From an uncultured bacterium (GTDB lineage: Bacteria > Vulcanimicrobiota > Xenobia > Xenobiales > Xenobiaceae), in contig CAKUDB010000013.1 of the NCBI GenBank assembly GCA_934644775.1, positions 1-64,000 on the forward strand: 64,000 nucleotides of DNA. Reading direction: 5' to 3'. Position numbers and translations under genes: made by a program. This document shows, piece after piece, positions 59,454-64,000 of the stretch. Each line of letters begins with the position of its first letter. Positions within the stretch are counted from its first letter, which is position 1. The notes below the pieces were generated by a model, which saw only the letters and a list, made by a program, of their open reading frames with translations, was not told where the DNA came from and searched no databases.

Positions 59454-60647
59454 GTGTCAGAACTCCATATGGAATCCCAGGAACTGACCTTAGATGACGG
59501 CCGTCGAGTTCTTATCCGCCGAGGGCAAGCAGAAGATCAAGAGAAAATAAAGAAACTTTATACCGATGTATATGGCAATTCTTATACCATTCCAGAAATT
59601 GCTAATACGGAAAAGATGGCTCAAGCTCTCCAGGATCGCCATAATTATTTATGGATCGTTAGCCAAAACGGCGACAGAATTGTAGGCAGTGTAATCTTTT
59701 CAGTCGATCCTTATCACCATTTAGGTAAGGCCTTTAGTGGCGTTATTGCTGCTGATTTTCGCGGTTGTAAGCTTATTTATTCTATGATGCGCAAAGCGCA
59801 TGAGAGCTTACTTTGCCAAGGCGGCCCCTGTACCATGATCTATGCTATGGTGCGCACTTTCGTTTCTCCCAACTTCCACAAACACTTAAAGGAGTTGGGT
59901 TATATAGACACGGGTATCTTCCCCAACGTGCGCCGGGTCAGAGATTACGAAACGCATAGCTTCAAAATTTGCTTAGGGCCCGACGCTTTGAAAGACAGAC
60001 GCCCTCTGCCGCGTATTTATAATCAAGTACAAACTATGTACCGATTGGTAAACCGTCAACTTAATTTGGGGCCGGCCATTATGCGCTCAGTCGATTTACC
60101 ACCTTGTACGGAACCTTTGCCAATATTAGAGTTGGCCACCCCGGAAGACTATCCCAACGGTATCGAAGCTGAAAGGGAAAAATTGCGCCAAGCCAACTCA
60201 CTGCGCTTTGGTTTTTGTCCTTTACTCGAGCCCAATACTATGCTTATCAACAAAGAAAAGACGGTTCGAGCTTTCTTAAACTTTCAACCGGTAGACGGCC
60301 ACGCCACTATGGTAGGTTTAGAAACGGGCAAATATGATATGGTCTGCCTTTTGGAGTCGGTAGCCGCAGCTTGCGAGAAGTTGGGTACCAAATATTTGGA
60401 AGTGTTGGCCTCAGCTTACGATCCCATAATTCAAGCCCAGCTATGGCAAGCCTATTTTCTGCCTTGCGCTTGGTTTCCCGCCGCTCGTCTAGCCGAAGGG
60501 CAGCGCTTAGATTATATGTTCGCTTCTCGCAGTTTTGTGCCGCTCAATTTCAAAGGATTGAAACTAACTGAAGATTGTAAGCCTTATCTTTTGGAATTTT
60601 TCAAATTATATAATGCCCGACTGTGGGAGGAATTAGTCAATGCCTAA
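59454..60647 (+). CDS. GNAT-family acyltransferase with a second domain
   Basis: 397 residues from GTG with AGAGGA at eight bases. Residues about 12-165 form a GNAT N-acetyltransferase: VLIRRGQAEDQEKIKKLYTDVYG, IVGSVIFSVDPYHHLGKAFSGVI and FRGCKLIYSMMRKAHE (CoA-binding region). Residues 200-397 may be a second, degenerate GNAT domain (VRAFLNFQPVDGHATMVGLETG, then LGTKYLEVLASAYDPIIQAQL). It overlaps the next gene by eight bases, so the two work together. The acyl donor and acceptor are unknown. Confidence 0.7.
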   Translation: MSELHMESQELTLDDGRRVLIRRGQAEDQEKIKKLYTDVYGNSYTIPEIANTEKMAQALQDRHNYLWIVSQNGDRIVGSVIFSVDPYHHLGKAFSGVIAADFRGCKLIYSMMRKAHESLLCQGGPCTMIYAMVRTFVSPNFHKHLKELGYIDTGIFPNVRRVRDYETHSFKICLGPDALKDRRPLPRIYNQVQTMYRLVNRQLNLGPAIMRSVDLPPCTEPLPILELATPEDYPNGIEAEREKLRQANSLRFGFCPLLEPNTMLINKEKTVRAFLNFQPVDGHATMVGLETGKYDMVCLLESVAAACEKLGTKYLEVLASAYDPIIQAQLWQAYFLPCAWFPAARLAEGQRLDYMFASRSFVPLNFKGLKLTEDCKPYLLEFFKLYNARLWEELVNA

Positions 60648-61764
60648 ATGCCACTCTTTGCACCGACGTGGCCCGATCCACCACCCTAGCGCCCACCCCG
60701 ATACAAAAATACGCCGACGCTTAGAGCGCTTAAGTAAAAAGCATAAGGGCTCGATGGTAAGGCTAGCTTCCCAAAGCCAGCCTTTTGCCGCCCCTACTCC
60801 CAGACAAGATCGCTTCTTTGCAGCAGCTCTAATCGAAAATTGGTGCCACCATTTGCTCTATAACGGCGCACTTTATGGCCACCAAGATCTGCTGCCCCGT
60901 ATCCCTTTACCTTCTGTACAATGGCTCCAATTAAAGGCCCAATTGGCGCTCTGGAAAGATGTGGAAATAGACCATTCCTCAGCTTCATTCTATACTGGAC
61001 AAAATTTCTGGCCTCCAATAGAGGCAGAGGCAACTTCTGCTCTCCTCCCAGTACGTCGCTACGACGGACGCTCTTTAGCTTGGCTTAAAAAGACTTTACT
61101 CCGTCAAGGAGCCCAATTGGGCTTATTAACTAGGCAAAAAGTAAATTACCTAAACTTAGTTGACGATAATAAGGCTAAAGCCCATTCCTTTTTACTAGCT
61201 CAAATCCGAGAAACGCTCCCTCTGCTTAGTAAAACTAAGAAGAGTTTGGATTTAATACTCCCCACCATAGCAGCAACACCGCTACGTCGGGAAGTTTTCC
61301 TCCAGGCTTGGCAGAACTTGCAAAAATGGTCGGAGCAAGCCGAGACGGTTCGTTTAGTAATTGGCGGCTCCGATTTAATAGATTTTCTGCCAGTAATTTC
61401 TGCCCAAGGTAAGCTTAGTTTAGATAAGCGCAGCCGAATTATGGTAATTATTTCAGAAATAAATCCGCCCATAAAGAAAATGCTCAGCCAAGGCGGACAA
61501 ATAGCCACCCAATTCGGCTTGGAAGCGGAACGCCTAACCTGGCTTTGGCTGCAACCTGAAGCCAATATAGCCATCTTTAGCTGTCGGCAAGGCCATTTCC
61601 ACTGGCCTATCTATTACCGGTTAATTTCGGAAAATGAGCGTCTTTATATTTGTAATCCCCTAGCGGCCAATTATCCGGTACTTTATTACAAATTTAAGGG
61701 AAAAATTGCTCCCCCCAGAGCTTGCCCTTGCGGGTTCAGCGCCCCTAGTATAGAATTAGACTAA
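60640..61764 (+). CDS. Unknown protein coupled to the GNAT gene; remote likeness to PaaK/LuxE-type ligases
   Basis: 374 residues, basic N-terminus (MPKCHSLHRRGPIHHPS). I do not recognise the family by eye. The last 30 residues, YPVLYYKFKGKIAPPRACPCG followed by FSAPSIEL, recall the C-terminal 'CPCG..xPxI' motif of phenylacetate-CoA ligase and acyl-protein synthetase relatives. Together with an acetyltransferase this would make an acyl-transfer pair. That reading is tentative. The start overlaps the GNAT stop by eight bases. Confidence 0.5.
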   Translation: MPKCHSLHRRGPIHHPSAHPDTKIRRRLERLSKKHKGSMVRLASQSQPFAAPTPRQDRFFAAALIENWCHHLLYNGALYGHQDLLPRIPLPSVQWLQLKAQLALWKDVEIDHSSASFYTGQNFWPPIEAEATSALLPVRRYDGRSLAWLKKTLLRQGAQLGLLTRQKVNYLNLVDDNKAKAHSFLLAQIRETLPLLSKTKKSLDLILPTIAATPLRREVFLQAWQNLQKWSEQAETVRLVIGGSDLIDFLPVISAQGKLSLDKRSRIMVIISEINPPIKKMLSQGGQIATQFGLEAERLTWLWLQPEANIAIFSCRQGHFHWPIYYRLISENERLYICNPLAANYPVLYYKFKGKIAPPRACPCGFSAPSIELD

Positions 61765-61797
61765 TCTTAGATACCGCAATCTATTTGAGGAATAATA

Positions 61798-62442
61798 ATG
61801 ACTAAAGAAAATGAAATTCCCAGCAACTTCAGACTGCTGCTAGGCTTGGTGGTGGCTGTACTTATTAGCATAACTATGGGCCAAGGCGTCGATTTTGTCT
61901 CTACAGAAACCTCCGTTATGGCCTCTTTATTATCGGTAGTTATAGGCCTTTTATCCACATATTTGCTCCGTTTGGGTATGCCTCGCCGTGAAAAGCCCTC
62001 AACTATGGGTACGACCGCCTTGCTTTTAGTTTTAGCTTGCTATTTGGTAATTGGCAAAATAGTGTTAGCTTCATCAGCCTTAAGCTACACTATCATGTAT
62101 GCAGCCGCCGGCGTTATTATGGCTTGGCTAATCTTTACTTCCATTGCCGAAAGTTCTTTGCTTTATGCTTTTTGTATAGGCGGTTTCTGCGGCGGTCTGG
62201 GAGGCGTAGTCGTTCCCATGATTTTTAGCACTTCTTTTGCTCCGCTCTTTAGTTACTTAACTAGCGACCCTTCCGAAAAAGCTATGGTGGCCACCTATTT
62301 GGCCCTTATATGCACCGTTCCCGGAGCCTTTGCCGCTGTAGCCGGCCGCCTTTCCGGCTGGGGATTGCTCGAGCATACCAAAGAAGATGTTTGGGCTTTC
62401 AATTCTGACGGTCGCTTATACGTTAAGCAAGCTACTCGTTAA
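61798..62442 (+). CDS. Polytopic membrane protein of unknown function
   Basis: 214 residues with about six membrane helices (LLLGLVVAVLISITMG, VMASLLSVVIGLLSTYLL, TALLLVLACYLVIGKIV, YTIMYAAAGVIMAWLIF, LLYAFCIGGFCGGLGG, YLALICTVPGAFAAVAG). The soluble C-terminus ends ALNxD-like WAFNSDGRLYV. It follows the GNAT pair by 33 bases and may be in their operon. No family recognised. A strong hairpin follows. Confidence 0.6.
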   Translation: MTKENEIPSNFRLLLGLVVAVLISITMGQGVDFVSTETSVMASLLSVVIGLLSTYLLRLGMPRREKPSTMGTTALLLVLACYLVIGKIVLASSALSYTIMYAAAGVIMAWLIFTSIAESSLLYAFCIGGFCGGLGGVVVPMIFSTSFAPLFSYLTSDPSEKAMVATYLALICTVPGAFAAVAGRLSGWGLLEHTKEDVWAFNSDGRLYVKQATR

Positions 62443-62470
62443 TATCTAGCTACATATTTTTTACCTAAAA

Positions 62471-62520
62471 AACCTAAGCGCCGCTCGACTCCTTCAGTAG
62501 GGTCGGGCGGCGCTTAGGTT
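62471..62520. terminator. Strong hairpin between convergent genes
   Basis: AACCTAAGCGCCGC (62471-62484) and GCGGCGCTTAGGTT (62507-62520) pair, and CGAC with GTCG inside. It terminates both the membrane-protein gene and the FHA gene. Confidence 0.9.
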
Positions 62521-62551
62521 TATGGGGATCAAAACTATTCCCCGTTAGCAA

Positions 62552-64000
62552 TTATACGTAGCTTTCCCAATGGATGCGTACTTTATTAGCTAAAGTAATA
62601 GAATTTTCTTTAGTTAAGCGGGCCCGCCTCTTAATAGGCATACGACCAACTTTAGTAGTAGAAGAGGTACTATGATTAACTAAATAGATACCGTCCTCTA
62701 GAAATTGGACTGAACAATGTTGGCGCGAAATCGATAAGTCATGCAAAACTAAATCGTTACTTTTCGCCCTCCCAATAGTAACATTGCCATAAACATCTAA
62801 AGTAAGACCGCGATCCGGGCCATAGACAACAACTAACCTCCCCTTAGGGCGTTGACCGTCTTTAGGCTCTTCGGGAGCAGAAACGACTTCATACTTTCTC
62901 TCAGCAGAGCTATCTTCTGCACCTTCCACCTTCCCGACTGGGAGAACGTTTGTTGGATTAACAGAGCCCTGGTCATCGACGATAGTCTGAGCTTCACCGA
63001 TAGAAGTAGTGCCAAACTCCAGAGCGTCAGTCAGCTCTTCAGCCTTTCCAGCAGTAATAATTGTCTGAGCTTCAATACCAGGAGTAGATTCAACTTCTGG
63101 AACGATCGTCGAATTTCCAGAGCTCTCGTCACTAGTAATAGGCTGGTCTTCAACACTAGGAACAGATTCAGTTTCTGGAGTAGTTTCCGACTCTTTAGAG
63201 TCTTCCTCATCAATAGGCTGATCTTCAACAATACCAGAAGTTGCTTCAGGAACTTGGAAAGCTACCGGCTCTTCTATATTAAAACTAGGCGGCGGAGTAA
63301 ATAAATGGGCAAAACCTCCCTCGCTTCCCGGCTCAAAATCGGCAAAATCAGCTTCCCCTTCACCCTCTGACTCGTCAGGCTCGTTACTATCTTCATAATA
63401 TTCTTGATTACTAGTAGTGGTGGCCACTTGAGCAACAGGAGCAACTTCCTCCCCAGCCACTTGCTCTGAATTATCAGATTCGTAACCCTTGTTTAAGGCT
63501 TCAATATAGGCCTGAGGCTCTAAACCTAAACTATAGGCTTGAGCATAAAGGTGGGGATCTTGACCATCTTGACAAGCTTGCATATACACATAAGGATCGA
63601 TCCCTTCCTGGTAAGCCTGAGTATAAAGTATAGGATCGAATCCTGCGGCTTTAGCCTGTTTATAAAGTGCTAAATCGATGCCCAATTGTTGAGCGCTGTC
63701 AATATCAGGATCGACAAGCGAGCGAGGCTGCGGCCCCGGAGGACGACCGGCCCTAGAGGCGGGCGCATAGATATGAGCTTTGTCATCGGCACTCAGAGAG
63801 CCAGACATAGCTCCCAATAAAGCTTCGTGGTGGCCTACATAACTATCCGAAGTGACATGCTCCATACTTAGAGCAGGCAATTCCGGCGCATCTTCACCAC
63901 GGCGTAACCAAGCTGGCGTAAAACTTTTAGCAGATTGCTCGGCAGGAGGGGCCCCTAAGTAGACGGCTTCTTCTTTTACATTGGAGGTTATTTCGCAAAC
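62552..64000 (-). CDS. FHA-domain protein with 13-residue repeats (5' part cut by window edge)
   Basis: The frame stays open from the stop at 62552 to the right edge, giving 482 visible residues with no certain start; a TTG at 63880 is in frame but lacks a ribosome binding site, and coding-like sequence continues upstream. The C-terminal FHA domain (last 95 residues) has VTIGRAKSNDLVLHDLSISRQHCSVQF, the Arg/Ser/His phosphothreonine-binding set. The middle is a long acidic, Glu/Thr/Ser-rich linker. About residues 109-173 of the visible part are five 13-residue units of the form DPxxYxQAxxxGx. It likely binds phosphorylated partners. No membrane helix is visible. Confidence 0.85.
   Translation of the reverse strand, partial: VCEITSNVKEEAVYLGAPPAEQSAKSFTPAWLRRGEDAPELPALSMEHVTSDSYVGHHEALLGAMSGSLSADDKAHIYAPASRAGRPPGPQPRSLVDPDIDSAQQLGIDLALYKQAKAAGFDPILYTQAYQEGIDPYVYMQACQDGQDPHLYAQAYSLGLEPQAYIEALNKGYESDNSEQVAGEEVAPVAQVATTTSNQEYYEDSNEPDESEGEGEADFADFEPGSEGGFAHLFTPPPSFNIEEPVAFQVPEATSGIVEDQPIDEEDSKESETTPETESVPSVEDQPITSDESSGNSTIVPEVESTPGIEAQTIITAGKAEELTDALEFGTTSIGEAQTIVDDQGSVNPTNVLPVGKVEGAEDSSAERKYEVVSAPEEPKDGQRPKGRLVVVYGPDRGLTLDVYGNVTIGRAKSNDLVLHDLSISRQHCSVQFLEDGIYLVNHSTSSTTKVGRMPIKRRARLTKENSITLANKVRIHWESYV

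Noticed and set aside
62852..63304. 150-codon plus-strand ORF opposite the FHA gene
   Set aside because: Mirror of the acidic repetitive linker; no ribosome binding site.

Overview
The window is a continuous piece of bacterial chromosome of moderate GC content. Two accessory defence/toxin patches interrupt a dense housekeeping backbone. The gene content points to Bacillota or a nearby lineage such as Negativicutes or Synergistota. The evidence is rplU followed directly by the L27-processing protease gene prp, the order rimP-nusA-ylxR-infB-rbfA-nrnA, an infC-rpmI-rplT operon with a Firmicutes-like leader, a short NusA, and a biotin-dependent decarboxylase-type carboxyltransferase. gmhA hints at heptose-containing surface glycans (LPS or S-layer glycan). 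The lineage is an inference, not a proof.

Layout. 1-6.6 kb is a defence/toxin-antitoxin patch: the 5' part of hsdS, hsdM, an orphan-looking Panacea (DUF4065) antitoxin gene, a membrane protein, tRNA-Tyr, an AbiE-like antitoxin/nucleotidyltransferase pair between 76-bp direct repeats, and YefM-YoeB. 6.7-10.5 kb holds an aminotransferase and groES-groEL. 10.7-17.1 kb is the translation operon rimP-nusA-ylxR-infB-rbfA-nrnA with a promoter and a leader hairpin. 17.1-19.7 kb is a three-gene operon of unknown role (zinc ribbon, TIM barrel, DUF4127). 19.9-20.9 kb is a lytic transglycosylase. 21.1-22.8 kb is a D12-methylase/HNH restriction-modification cassette inserted between near-identical 92/94-bp direct repeats. 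23.0-25.6 kb is secD-secF, preceded by a relic of the 3' end of an IS200/IS605-type tnpB, including what looks like its guide-RNA scaffold.

26-30.7 kb holds a TPR protein, a secreted NPCBM-like protein, rluD and a PMT-type glycosyltransferase. 30.8-34 kb holds tRNA-Arg, lgt, lspA, a small membrane protein, prp and rplU. 34.3-41.4 kb holds a beta-lactamase-fold hydrolase, gmhA, a 924-residue membrane protein, a carboxyltransferase and a small secreted protein. 41.4-50.3 kb holds recJ, an rsuA-type pseudouridine synthase, an RsmC-like methyltransferase, a metallophosphoesterase, a HAD hydrolase and gltX with a candidate attenuator. 50.5-55.3 kb holds a fusion of tRNA-dihydrouridine synthase to purine nucleoside phosphorylase, an MBL-fold protein, and infC-rpmI-rplT, where infC probably starts at AUU. 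55.4-64 kb holds an IMPase-family enzyme, secreted proteins, a formimidoylglutamase-like protein with altered metal ligands, a GNAT plus unknown gene pair, a membrane protein, and an FHA protein that runs off the right edge.

Most notable: two unrelated selfish/defence modules (AbiE-like; Dam-type R-M) each sit between long direct repeats of intergenic DNA. For the R-M cassette this is the signature of insertion with long target duplication. The orphan TnpB right end upstream of secD and the Dus-PNP fusion are the next strongest observations.
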